Origin: Monosporascus cannonballus
Lineage: Eukaryota > Ascomycota > Sordariomycetes > Xylariales
NCBI GenBank assembly: GCA_004154925.1
Contig: QJNS01000043.1
Span: 62,001 to 126,000, forward strand
Direction: 5' to 3'
Length of the DNA stretch: 64,000 bases
The translations under genes were made by a program, and so were the position numbers. The notes beneath the pieces were generated by a model that saw only the letters and a list, made by a program, of their open reading frames with translations, was not told the DNA's origin and made no database searches. Every line of letters starts with the position of its first letter. Position 1 is the stretch's first letter. Positions 26,022 through 36,124 of the stretch are shown in pieces.

Positions 26022-27474
26022 ACTGCATATATACGCGTCCTGGGAGTTGAGGAGGCATTGAAAGGGCAGGCGTTAGGGGTGTTTGAGCATTTTAGTGCGG
26101 CAGCAAGCGATAGGTGCACCTCATTACTCTCTCGGGATACCGTTTTCTGCGGTTTCATGGCACGGCCTTCTACCGTGTTACTTATATCCCACCATAAATT
26201 GCATGACAGGGGGTCCGTGGCTTGTCCTAGTCAGTACGAGCATATATATCATTACCCTGGTTAGGCGAGGCTTCCGGAAGCGACTCGGCGCCTCTAGTTG
26301 GTCTTCGATAAAGAGTCGCGACGTCAAAAAGGTTTGGGAAGTCTGTTTTTGTAGGATAGGAACTTGACATATATACCCTCACGGAGACACCTCATCAGTT
26401 CCACATAAAGAATGGATATTGACCTTAAATTCGAACAAAATGACTTACTGTCACCTCCGGGCCTCCGAGTCGCTCGCTTGCGTAGGTCCAGAAATTGCAA
26501 TCACTAGGCCCTTCTCATGCCTGGAACCACTTATCGGGAGCCTATGGAGTAATAGTGAAAAAGCCAGCGCGACGAAAAACCAGGTCGGCACTCGTTATCA
26601 TAGATGGGGAAGCGGCCCGTTCTAATTCACATCGCCCAGGCCCGGCTGTGCCGATACGTGGAAGTCGATGCCGATACCTTGGAGACATTAGGGCCGGAAG
26701 TGGTTGCCGTGCCGGGACTCGTACTGTAGACCTCGGCCTATTTTAGGGAAGCTGTCTGAAATAGAGGTCCTACGACTACTTTTTACGGCTATGACTGAGC
26801 TCTTCAACGACTTCGAGTCGGATCTGGAGTACGACAGGGCGCCGCCGTAGATTGGTTCGGACTAAGCAATGCGCATTGGTAGCAGCGACTTGCGAAGAGG
26901 AGGCTACCGGAGAAGCTGTCTTGTCGCGGATGAATAAGTCAACGAGTGAATGAATAAATGCACTCATTGAGCGGGATTAGAATTAGCACAACGAGGAGCT
27001 GTTACACCTCCGCATTTCGGACTTCGGCCGGACGTCACGGTCATATCTCGTGTAAGCACGGTACCTCTTGTACGCGGTAGTTGCCGCATCTCTAAAGTTA
27101 GAGTTCCGTAGTGTGAAACCAGGGTGGTCCATTAATCTCTATCAACTCTACACAGGAAATCATGCGTGCGTTTTCGAGATGGTACTATGAAAGAGCACCC
27201 AATTCCATCCAACTACCTACAGACGAAGTGCCCCTTGAAAGAGTTCCCACCAGTTGTAAGGTCGATCCTGAAGTGAACTTCGACTCTCGCGCGATACCAG
27301 CACGCGAGCTCATACAGCAGCCAGCCAGACGAAGTGAACACTGACGTAATTCCCCGATACCGCAAGGCGCATACAGCTTGAGTGATACCATACTACGTAC
27401 AACCTGCATGTATAAGTAGCCGCAACGGCACTCGGTGTTTGTAGGATTACTCATCGCATCATAGCAATAGCCGC

Positions 27475-27488
27475 TTTTTTTTTTTTTT
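27475..27488. repeat. Poly(T) tract
   Basis: Fourteen consecutive T residues in non-coding DNA between the WD40 and Zn2Cys6 genes. Confidence 0.75.
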
Positions 27489-27556
27489 ACCGATCCGTGC
27501 CGTTCAGGGCCATTCGGACTAGGTAGCCATTCGAATTTATCGACCACGGGATTGAA

Positions 27557-27583
27557 GCTGCTGCTGCTGCTGCTGATGATGAT
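27557..27583. repeat. GCT/GAT trinucleotide microsatellite
   Basis: Six GCT units run directly into GAT units. The tract lies outside any supported gene and is likely a variable-length microsatellite. Confidence 0.75.
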
Positions 27584-28338
27584 ACTGCTGTTTTCTTCGT
27601 TCGGCTTTATTCACGGTGACAGGGAAGACGTCGTAAGCTTCTCCGCCACGAGGGCCACACTCCCCAATTTTCCGCTCTCCCAGGATTGCCGAGTCCACCC
27701 TGGCCCCTTTCCCCCGCCATCGCGGACGGCTAAGCATGGTGGAGAGGGGTGCTTAGCGTTCTGTAGCCGCTAATTAAGTGATGACAGCGGAAGCTTGGAT
27801 GGCTGGGGTCATCGAGCTGCATCTTCAATAACTAGTTGCCGCGGTTTTGACGCCCCCGAGCAGAGACCGATGGTTGTCTGCTAGTCAGCACCTAGTTGGT
27901 GGTGGCGGTGGTTGACAGTAGAAGCTAGCTACCTATGAACTCAAGCATTAATAAACAAAATAGCCTGACCTTCACCGCAGGCTCCCCTAGCCCTAAAAAA
28001 CTACGTTCAATAGCTAGTGTGGATCTTCTCCTCATTTATTTCTTATTCCCATCAATTCTCTCGGTTCTCCATACCAAGCAGTACCTACGCCCAGCCCGTC
28101 TGTAACGGGGACATTCCCGTCTTGTGTCTCGCCGAAAGGATCACAGAAGCCGGCGCGACCGAGTATTATTCCCGGTGCCGCGCAACCGTGCATTACCCGT
28201 TCTCGGCCTCGATTGAATAATCATTGTCGTTTCGACCCGTAACCGACGGTGCGGTGCCACCGCTGCTTGCTGTTGTAATTCCCGATTAACCGTGGTTTTC
28301 AATAATTTTTTTTTTTGAAAAGGCTCCCCCGGATCCGG

Positions 28339-30903
28339 ATGTCGTCATCCCATCAACGTCCGCCGCCGTTCCCCTACAACATCCGCGGCGGTGGCGGAGG
28401 ACCCTCGCCAAACACGATTTCAACGCCAAACTCAGCTAGTACCATCTATGCATCGCCGGAACCTTTATCGACGCAGCCCCGTGTTGTCGTTGTCCCTAAA
28501 ACAGAGCCCGGCGATGAGAGCAGCAGCGGCAGAAGCAGTATTAATAAGGACACCGCCAGCCCCGTCAGGAAGAAACAGAGGCGCAACAAGCCGACGCTGT
28601 CATGCCAGGAATGCGTCGAGCGTAAGACAAAAGTAAGTCTCTAATCACATATCTTCTGCATTCGGCGACAGTACTTTCTCGCATGTATATTTCCGACACA
28701 GCGCAGCTTGCTGTCAATGGGTTCGGGAACCCCCTGAGGCCCAATCAGATGTGGCATTGAGATGAAGTTTGGATCATGGCTAGGGCCTTGGCAGCCGTCT
28801 ACATTTTACTATATAATATGCTGTAGCAATAGGTCGGGTCATCTTGAAAAACTGTTAGACTACGACTCCGAGCTCCCACGCTATTTTCATCCGAGAACCT
28901 CTGCGCAGCATTGCAAGACATACGGTGGATCGAACGGGTTGGTTGACAGTGGGCTTAGTGCGATCGAGGGAGGCCACATTGTCTAGCCTGTAAGTTATTC
29001 TTCTGTTCTTCCCCTTTCCATGGGCTCAAGTGGATTTGGGCCGGGCACTGATATTTGGCTGCCAGGCATAAAACGGCAGACCGAATGCCGCTATGCGCAC
29101 GTGGCGAACCTCCTGGAGTGAGTATTTACCACCATGAACAGGTTCCCTTTTGTCGCTGACAGCTATACCATCTAGGGAGACTACGCGGTCAGCCACCAAT
29201 GGCCGCAGGATGACGAAGCCGCCAAAGAAGAGGTTGCCGACAAATGGGACAAAGACTGTGATTCCAAATATCGCAGACAGAGGTATTCTCACTAGTCGTA
29301 CGGCTTCGAGTGGATCTGTAGCTTTGTCAACAGGACTCCTCTCCAACGTTCCTTTCTCCCACCCTAGGGCCTCAAATGTGTTCGGCATAGGTTCGGAGCA
29401 CCCCTTTGCCAACTACTGGACGTGCGAGGGCGGACTACCAGAGGTAACCTGTTATTGAATATTTGGCTACAATCCACGAGAGAACGCCGAAGAAGTTAAC
29501 ATGTGGTGCAGGTGATATCGGTCCTGCCCGACAAGTTACAAGCCGATATGCTTTTGGGTCAATATTTTGAATGTGTAGATCCGGTTTATCCCATGATCGA
29601 CCGCCATACATTTTTTGCCGAGTATGAGAACTTCTGGTCCCTTCATAAATCCGCGAAAGATCGTTACGATGCAGCTTTCGTTGCTCTAATATTTGTTATG
29701 TTGGCCCTGGGCACTCAGTTTGTGTCCACTTCGACGAACCCGAGGGACCGTAAACAGACGGCTGAGTTCTACGCCTCTGCCAGTAACCAGGCCCTACGAA
29801 TGTGTTCCTATCTGAGCACCGCGTCCATAAACTCTGTCCGGGCCATGGTTTTACTGGTGTATTTCCTCATTAACGACAATCATGCCTCAGACGGTTGGGC
29901 ATTTGCTGGGATTCTAATGAGACAGGCTCTCGCCATGGGTCTCCACAGAGACCCTAATATCGGTGAGATTCACTAGTCGTGATTCTGCTAGCGACATATG
30001 ATGCTAACCGGATTTTGAGTCGCCCCTGGCGCAACTCTTTTCGAGAAGCAACAGCGCCGAAAGCTCTGGCAAGCTGTTTTGCTGCAGGACACGTTCCTGA
30101 CAGTCCTATTGTCTCTGCCTCCGTCTGCCACACATACTGACGTTAATGTCGACGACTTCAGCGACGAAGCGTCCAGTATAGTGAATTTCGACCCCACCGA
30201 CACGGCATATGTACGAGGCTCCTGGACATTAGCAAACCTCGTACAGGAGACAATCTGCAGCCCTCGCTCGCTCGATATGCCCATCTGTACGACGCAGAGG
30301 CAGAAGTCGAAACTAGTCGCAGACTTCCGCGCCGTATACCGCTCGTTTCCGGACATCTTCCGTTCGGGGGATCAGGACACCATAGCGCGGCTCGTCGTCC
30401 AGAACAAACGCGTGGCGCGGCAGACTCTGTTCCTCACGAGCAACTACTACCACAACCTAATGCTGGTGCACGCATCTGAGAGCGCGGACGTGCCCGTCAA
30501 CGTGCGCGGGACGCTGGAGGCTGCGCACGAAGCCATCACCGCCTTCTTCCTGCTGTATACGCACTTCCAAAGCGAGGCGCGCGTGTGGTGGGTGTTCAAC
30601 CATCGCGCGTTCCTCGAGGCCCTGTGCGTAGGGAGCGTGCTGCGGGAGGCCGCGCCGGATCCCACCACCGACCAGGCGGCGAGGGATCCCCTGTTCGCGA
30701 GAGCCAGGTCGGATATAAGTGAGTCTACCAGAGCCTTTCTTTCTCGGAACGAATACCCCTTCGGATATTGTGCTTACGCCGGGCCATGCGCAGATCGGAT
30801 GATTCAGATCATGAGGACGATGGGCGAGGGGAATCAGGGTTCTGAGGTCGCCAGGACGAGAGTGGCGGTATTGAGCGAGTTCCTCTCCTCTCTCGCAGTG
30901 TAG
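28339..30903 (+). CDS. Zn2Cys6 fungal-specific transcription factor
   Basis: Seven exons (28339-28632, 28959-28989, 29066-29117, 29176-29443, 29512-29962, 30020-30718, 30794-30903) encode 634 aa and the exon sum is in frame. Joining exons 1-3 gives CQECVERKTK, CDRGRPHCLAC, IKRQTECRYAHVANLLE. This is a complete C-x2-C-x6-C-x6-C-x2-C-x6-C binuclear zinc cluster, preceded by basic KKQRRNK. Exon 2 is only 31 nt and carries three of the six cysteines. The middle region (EVISVLPDKLQADMLLGQYFECVDPVYPMIDR) matches the fungal-specific regulatory domain. The last intron (30719-30793, 75 nt) is in frame without a stop; removing it yields RSDINRMIQIMRTMGEG, a better match to the family C-terminus than read-through. 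Intron 1 is long (326 nt). A nuclear DNA-binding regulator; its targets cannot be inferred. The ATG at 28339 is the first in frame. Confidence 0.9.
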
Positions 30904-31477
30904 GCGAGTGGAGCTAGTATATAAAGCCTGGACCTTGGGTAGACCCAGCATGTTTATTTGGGTAGACGGTCTTTTACCGAAAGTACATACATATTGCCCG
31001 TGGGCCGCTAGAATAGGAGAATAATGAAAGCAGTCAGGAAGTCAGACCGTGCTCCGTGCACTGGTTCCATTACCCCCGAATATCGCCAAAACATGCGGTT
31101 GACCTTTTGAGAGATGCGAAGTTTATGTGAAGGATCATGGCTCCAATATCGGAAAAGAACGCTTCAAGCTTCTAATACAAGGGCGCCCTAATCACGTCTA
31201 CGAAGAATAAGACATTCACGACCCCAGATCCAGTTCGCGAAAGGTGAAGCTTATACCAAACTTGCGAGGGACAGTAAAAATTACAGCCATTGCATGCGCC
31301 AGATAATTCTAGTAACAGCACCTTACTCCTAGCTTCCTTCCATCACCCCCATCCGTAGCCAGAACCGCGCTTACACAAGCCCACCCCTAATTTATTCACC
31401 CCCTGTCCCCCTGAATCGTTTTTGCGACGGCCGCAATTTACCCCAGCGAAGACAGCAAGCTTCCCATCCGCCCCTCA
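30904..31477. other. Intergenic, nothing recognised
   Basis: Presumed 3' flank of the Zn2Cys6 gene and the sequence 3' of the GH47 relic. No gene seen. Confidence 0.4.
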
Positions 31478-31684
31478 TCATCGGACCGGCTGCCTGAAAG
31501 GGTGTGTCTCGGTATTGAAGACGTACCCGTCGAGCGAGACGAGGCCCGGCTCGCTGAAGACCAGGTAGAAGTACTTGAGGGTCTCGCCGAGCCAGAGGCT
31601 CTCCATGGAGTCGGACTTGGTGTTGGAGGCGAGGGTGACGTCGGCGAGCGCCGTCCGCGTGCGGCCCTCGACCGCCTCGAACAT
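31478..31684 (-). pseudogene. C-terminal relic of a GH47 alpha-mannosidase
   Basis: A 68-codon open stretch ends naturally at a stop. It contains [20 protein letters not shown] followed by [15 protein letters not shown], the conserved C-terminal end of class I (GH47) alpha-1,2-mannosidases, which trim N-glycans in the secretory pathway. The GC-rich third codon positions look like former coding sequence. Similarity begins at MFEA and stops abruptly at that Met. Upstream on the same strand the expected tryptophan-rich segment is missing and I find no other mannosidase piece in the next kilobase. The full family has roughly 500 residues, so this is a truncated remnant and not a functional enzyme. 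Confidence 0.75.
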
Positions 31685-32827
31685 GATGCTTTATTCTGCA
31701 GCCTGCAGGCCGTTGTTCAATGAGGTCACCTTCAATACGTTTCTCAGGCATAGCGGCACTAACCTTTCCGCGTTCAGGCCATAAAGGCATGATGTCTGTG
31801 GAAGTGCCATATTAGACAGCAATGTCCACCCAATACCGTCTTAGCTGGGGAGTGCAACAATCTAGCTGTCTTTTATAACCCGACACGGGAAGTTCCAATA
31901 TCTTAAGGGGTGATTTAGTTCGGACTCTTCCCTGGTAGGTGTGGTGTTACCTACTCAGCCTATAACACCGTAACAGGGATTGCGAGATCAGGGGCCGATG
32001 TTCGCCTTATCTCTTCAGCTGATGTCATATTAACGTTGACACCGCGTTCCTGGTAGATATTAGGAAAAGCAATCCCATGATAGGCATGTTTTTAGCGTAA
32101 AGGACATTCCGGAAGTGCGACGAAGAAGCCTCGATCCGTTGGAAGGAGAACACCACGAAAGGAACCCGATGTCTATGTAGTTTCTCGGCGTAATATAAGC
32201 ATGGATAGCTATCTTTCACAACAGCCGATTATTTTGTGTGCGCATGGAATACATGTCGCCCCAGCAAGTATACCGAGTGTTGTTGCGCTATAATCTTTCC
32301 GATCAGTGACTGCTGGCTGTTTTCTACAAAGAGACACCTACCTCCATGTCCCAGTTGGATCCATGTGATCCTCAGTGCTATAATAGCAGTAATATAACTC
32401 GGAGGATATGTCAGCATACATCATCACGTATAGCTGGCCCAGCTACTCCTGAACTGATTACTGCGTATGCTAATGCTCGGTGAAGTTTCGCGGCAATTCC
32501 GCAAACACTAGAATCCATGGGATCAGATTGCTCCTGGTCTCAAAACTCGCCTGGTGAGCCCCCAAGGCCCCCCGGCCTCAAGCAACAGCAGCAGGCTTGG
32601 AAGAGGTTATTCATAGCTACGAGCTTCACGTGATATCGCAAATCTGATGACGTCCTTCCGGTAGTCACCACTGTCCCCTCGACTCTAAGTTCTGGCCGCT
32701 CTTCCGTCGTTCTGGTCAGACAAACTCCTGGGCATCGACATCAGCGAGTTCGCAAAAGAGTCTGTCTTTCTCATGCCTGACAACCCCTCAACACCTAGAC
32801 ATAGTTACTACCTATCACCCAACCCTG
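31685..32827. other. Intergenic between two gene relics
   Basis: No domain-bearing ORF on either strand. The missing body of the GH47 gene is not here. Confidence 0.45.
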
Positions 32828-33143
32828 CATTTCATCTACCTCCTCCTGGTCCCCGCCGTCCCCATGGCGGCCGCGCTGGCCCTCCGCGTCCGCCAGGCAG
32901 AAGATCAGGTCTACTGCGACAGTGGCGACGAGCCGAGCCCCGACGACTACCGGGGCGCCGCTGGCCTCATCAACCGGGAGAGCGGCTCCTACGTGGCCAT
33001 CGCGGGAGTTCTGGAATGGGAACTGCAAGATAAGCGCCGTCGCCCCTGCCGGCGCCACCGACTACATTAACGGCCAGGCGTACAACGACGCCCTGCAGGC
33101 CATCCTGTCGACCTGCGGCACCCTTGGGAGCGTGCAGGGCTAG
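32828..33143 (+). pseudogene. Frameshifted small secreted-type protein
   Basis: One frame reads FIYLLLVPAVPMAAALALRV, a signal-peptide-like hydrophobic stretch, then QVYCDSGDEPSPDDYRGAAG and a Ser/Gly-rich segment to VAIAG. At about 33010 the sense-like reading jumps frame to GNCKISAVAPAGATDYINGQ and continues to STCGTLGSVQG before TAG. Codons are GC-rich and coherent on both sides of the shift. No ATG precedes the hydrophobic segment in frame; the only ATG lies inside it. Beyond the TAG the frame stays plausible for a few codons (WDDHEATNYQ), so that stop may also be a mutation. I do not recognise the family. An unrecognised intron at the jump is the main alternative. Confidence 0.4.
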
Positions 33144-34140
33144 TGGGATGACCATGAGGCTACAAATTACCAGCCCGTCCGGCCAGCAGTAGAGAGACAG
33201 TGTATGCTGACAAGGGCCATGGCAGGTTTCGACGGGACTCTGTCAGGTATGTGGCGGCGGCGTCTGCACCACCTGCATCATCCTTATACCCACTCCACTA
33301 AAACGTGAAGAAGACTAAATATATAGACCACAAATGGCCGGCATCCAGTTGGTTTGAGACGACTGGGCGTTATCGTACTTGGGCGAGACAGCCCATATCA
33401 CCATTTTCGATATTTCAGCTGGGTAAGGCGCAGTTTTTCTTGGGACCCGACACACCTCTTCATGAAGTATTAGCGCCCTAGGTGGGCACAGAGGAAAGCA
33501 GTATGGTGGGATGGCCGCTTCTATGCCGACGAGAGCGTTGTACAGCTGGGCGTGTTAAAGGGTTGCGGCCATAGCCCGGCGTAGTCTCCCTACGATAGAC
33601 GGGGGAGAGGCCAGAGCGTGCAGTGCAATTGCCGTCAGCGCGGCAACCCGTCCATTGAAAAATTACCACTACACGTTGTTTATGTGCCTATCTCCCTTCT
33701 CTCCACTTCTCTTGCCACTCACACTCTCTCTGGTATCATCTCAGAAACCTCATCAAGGCAACTTAAAAGCCCTCTCAAAGAACAAATGAAAATGGGGCTC
33801 CGGTGCATACCGGCCACATGTGACCCTAAAGGTATAGGGTAAAAGATGCCTAGAAAAAGCGACAAGGTTGAAAGAAGTGTATCAAACAACCCTAACATAA
33901 ATTTGCTCAAAAAACACGACCAAGATATAAAGTAAGAGAGCTTTGCAGGGAGGCGTGATCGTACGGTGGACCCCCTGGCGACTTGCGACCACCGTATCAT
34001 GACGACCACCCTTCGTCAACTGCCTTTGCGGAGCGAGTTCCTCAAACTTTCGGATGACACCCGGTCGCCAGCAAGGCTCGAGCTCCTGTGCTCTCAGTGA
34101 TCCAGTCCGTGCAGTCATAAGTTCACTCCGACTTCGACGA
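33144..34140. other. Intergenic, nothing recognised
   Basis: 3' flank of the coiled-coil gene on the - strand and the sequence beyond the secreted-type relic. No supported gene. Confidence 0.4.
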
Positions 34141-36124
34141 TTACATTTCCTGGAGAGCCTTTGGATGTTTCCCGAGGGTCATCTGGCCCAGCGATAATGT
34201 CCTGGGGGTCCTTTTCCTGGAAATATCATCTTCCTCGTCATGTAGATCTCCGTTTTCAACAGCTTCAAAGTCCATTCCGGCACGCTCTTCGGGCGTCTTG
34301 TACGCTTCAGACTCAGAATAGGTATCGTATGCTGGTGTGGGTAAGTCTCCCTCATCGTCGTCGTGGTCAAACGTGGAGAATGTGTCGGTTCTGGAGCCAA
34401 TTCCCGACTCAGGTCCGCGTGAAGTTCGCGACATCCGATTGACCCTATGGGTGAGCTTTTTCACTTGAGCCTCAAGAGCCTGTCTTGCAGCTATTTCGGT
34501 GTCAATCAACACCTTGAGCATCGTGTAGTGATCGGCTGAAAAAGTACCACCCGCTTCCCCATGCAGCGTAGGCAAACTAGCTGCCTCGCGGACAGCACAG
34601 CGCAGGGTGGCGGTTGAGGTGGGACGCTGAGCACGTATCATCGACGGCTGTATGGAGCCGACGAATGTGTTGCCATCTCCGAACGACTCATCACTTTGCC
34701 TTGAAGAAGGCTGGAGATCGTCCGAGGCAGCTCGGTATAATGGCCGATGGGCAGCTGTAGAACTTGTTGCTGTGAATGTAAGAGAGGGCGCTTTTTTACC
34801 CGACAATGGAGTTGCCGTATAAGTATTGATACCTGGCATGACTTCGAAGAGCTGAGCAACTAGCTTCTCCAGCTTCTGATTCCGAGCTTCCAAAGCGGCA
34901 ATGCGATCCTCTGCACTGGCCGCCTCTGTGATTTTCAAGCCGATCATCGGTCCGAATTCCACAGGCTGCGTGAATGTCATAGTTGGAGGTTCAACCGGGC
35001 GTTCAACCGGGCGTTCGGCCTGACTATCATTGTCTATCTTGCTCGCCTCGTCAAAGTCATGCTGGGGTGCCGAAGGAGACCGAGGCTGAGACCCTGGTAG
35101 ATGATCACGATCATAACTCTCTTGCCAATAGCGTATCTCAGCGCTGCGCCGGCGGATATCCGTCTGATGGTCTGCTAGCTCGTAAAGTTGCGACAAACTC
35201 CGCGATCTCCGACGATGGGTTAGGCTATCACTTGTTATCGCGCAGCCGATGTCTTCGGGGTTGTTATCATGAGGTGGATGACTGCCCCTCGCGTGCGTGC
35301 TGGCAGGTCGCGGAGTCAAACCAATCATCTCTCCACTCGAGTCGTTGATACCCGGGCTGAGAATCCTGCTCGACGCCGTAGCCCGTCGCCTTAGAGTCCC
35401 AGACTCGAACTGTACCGAATTGCGGGCGCTTTCTATTGCCATCATATCATCTGGTCCGACCGAGTGCGACCTCAAGGCCCTACCATACTCTGTCAGGGGT
35501 AGAGAAGCAGATCGTTTGGGTTCAACTTCTTTCGGACAAGCTGGGCTGAGAGGCGGAGGTTCCTAGACACGCTGTTATTTTCGATCCCATTTGCCAGGGA
35601 AGCTGATAGGACATAACTACAGCCAGACTTACACTGCGATGCTGAACAGAGCTCACAGGCTCTGTGCTTTGTATATCCGAACCAGATGATTGATTCGCAT
35701 TCTTCTTTTTGCGTCCGAAAATCCGACCGAGCGCGATCTTAAATGTCGATTGCTTCCTCTGCGGTCGATTTGCTGCAGACTCGTCACTGACGGTTGAATA
35801 TCTCACTGTGCTTGCCCGGATCGCTTTTCGATTTCGGGGGCTGCTAGAAGTATTTGATGCTTGGCTCGGACCGGAATGAGCTACGGAGTCGGTCTTGTCC
35901 TCGCGTACGACATCGGAAGGGGTATTTCCCCACGTGAGGTTAGACGAGCCTGCGGTGGAAAGTTGAACCTGCTTCGCATCTCCATCTGGTGGAACTCCCG
36001 TTCCGGTGTTGCGTAGGGGGAATTCGTCGTCCATCGGTATTGGCCCACTTATTCTGCCTCTGAGGCTGCTCGACTGAGCTGACCGAGTCCGGCCAGTCTC
36101 GGGCGCGCTTTTGAAGATGGCCAT
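34141..36124 (-). CDS. Coiled-coil protein of unknown function
   Basis: Two exons, 36124-35633 and 35562-34141, encode 637 aa. The 70-nt phase-0 intron has a perfect GTAAGT donor, a TAAC branch and an acceptor TCTAG. The TAG of the acceptor lies in frame, so read-through would terminate. The N-terminal third is Ser/Thr/Arg-rich and disordered, with a basic patch (KIALGRIFGRKKKN near residue 140). Two heptad-like segments are visible, AEDRIAALEARNQKLEKLVAQLF and TEIAARQALEAQVKKLTHRV, predicting coiled coils. The tail is acidic (HDDDEGDLPTP, DEEDD). A short in-frame ERPV duplication occurs. Low-complexity flanks plus coiled coils suggest a scaffold, possibly cytoskeletal or polarity-related, but that is a guess; no known family was recognised. 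Confidence 0.75.

Larger units (their letters stand above)
26022..28338. other. 2.3-kb gene-free interval
   Basis: The interval holds the WD40 gene 3' flank and the upstream region of the Zn2Cys6 regulator. Simple repeats (poly(T), GCT/GAT) are listed separately. No domain-bearing ORF was seen. An AT-rich T-run lies just before the regulator start at about 28307-28316. Confidence 0.45.

Noticed and set aside
28921..28960. tRNA B-box-like GTTCGATCC on the - strand
   Set aside because: No matching A box, acceptor stem or anticodon arm; it falls inside intron 1 of the Zn2Cys6 gene.
29041..29076. Apparent loss of zinc-cluster cysteines (WLPG in place of CLAC) before IKRQTEC
   Set aside because: The sequence is the end of intron 2; the true CLAC is supplied by the 31-nt exon at 28959-28989, which completes the cluster.
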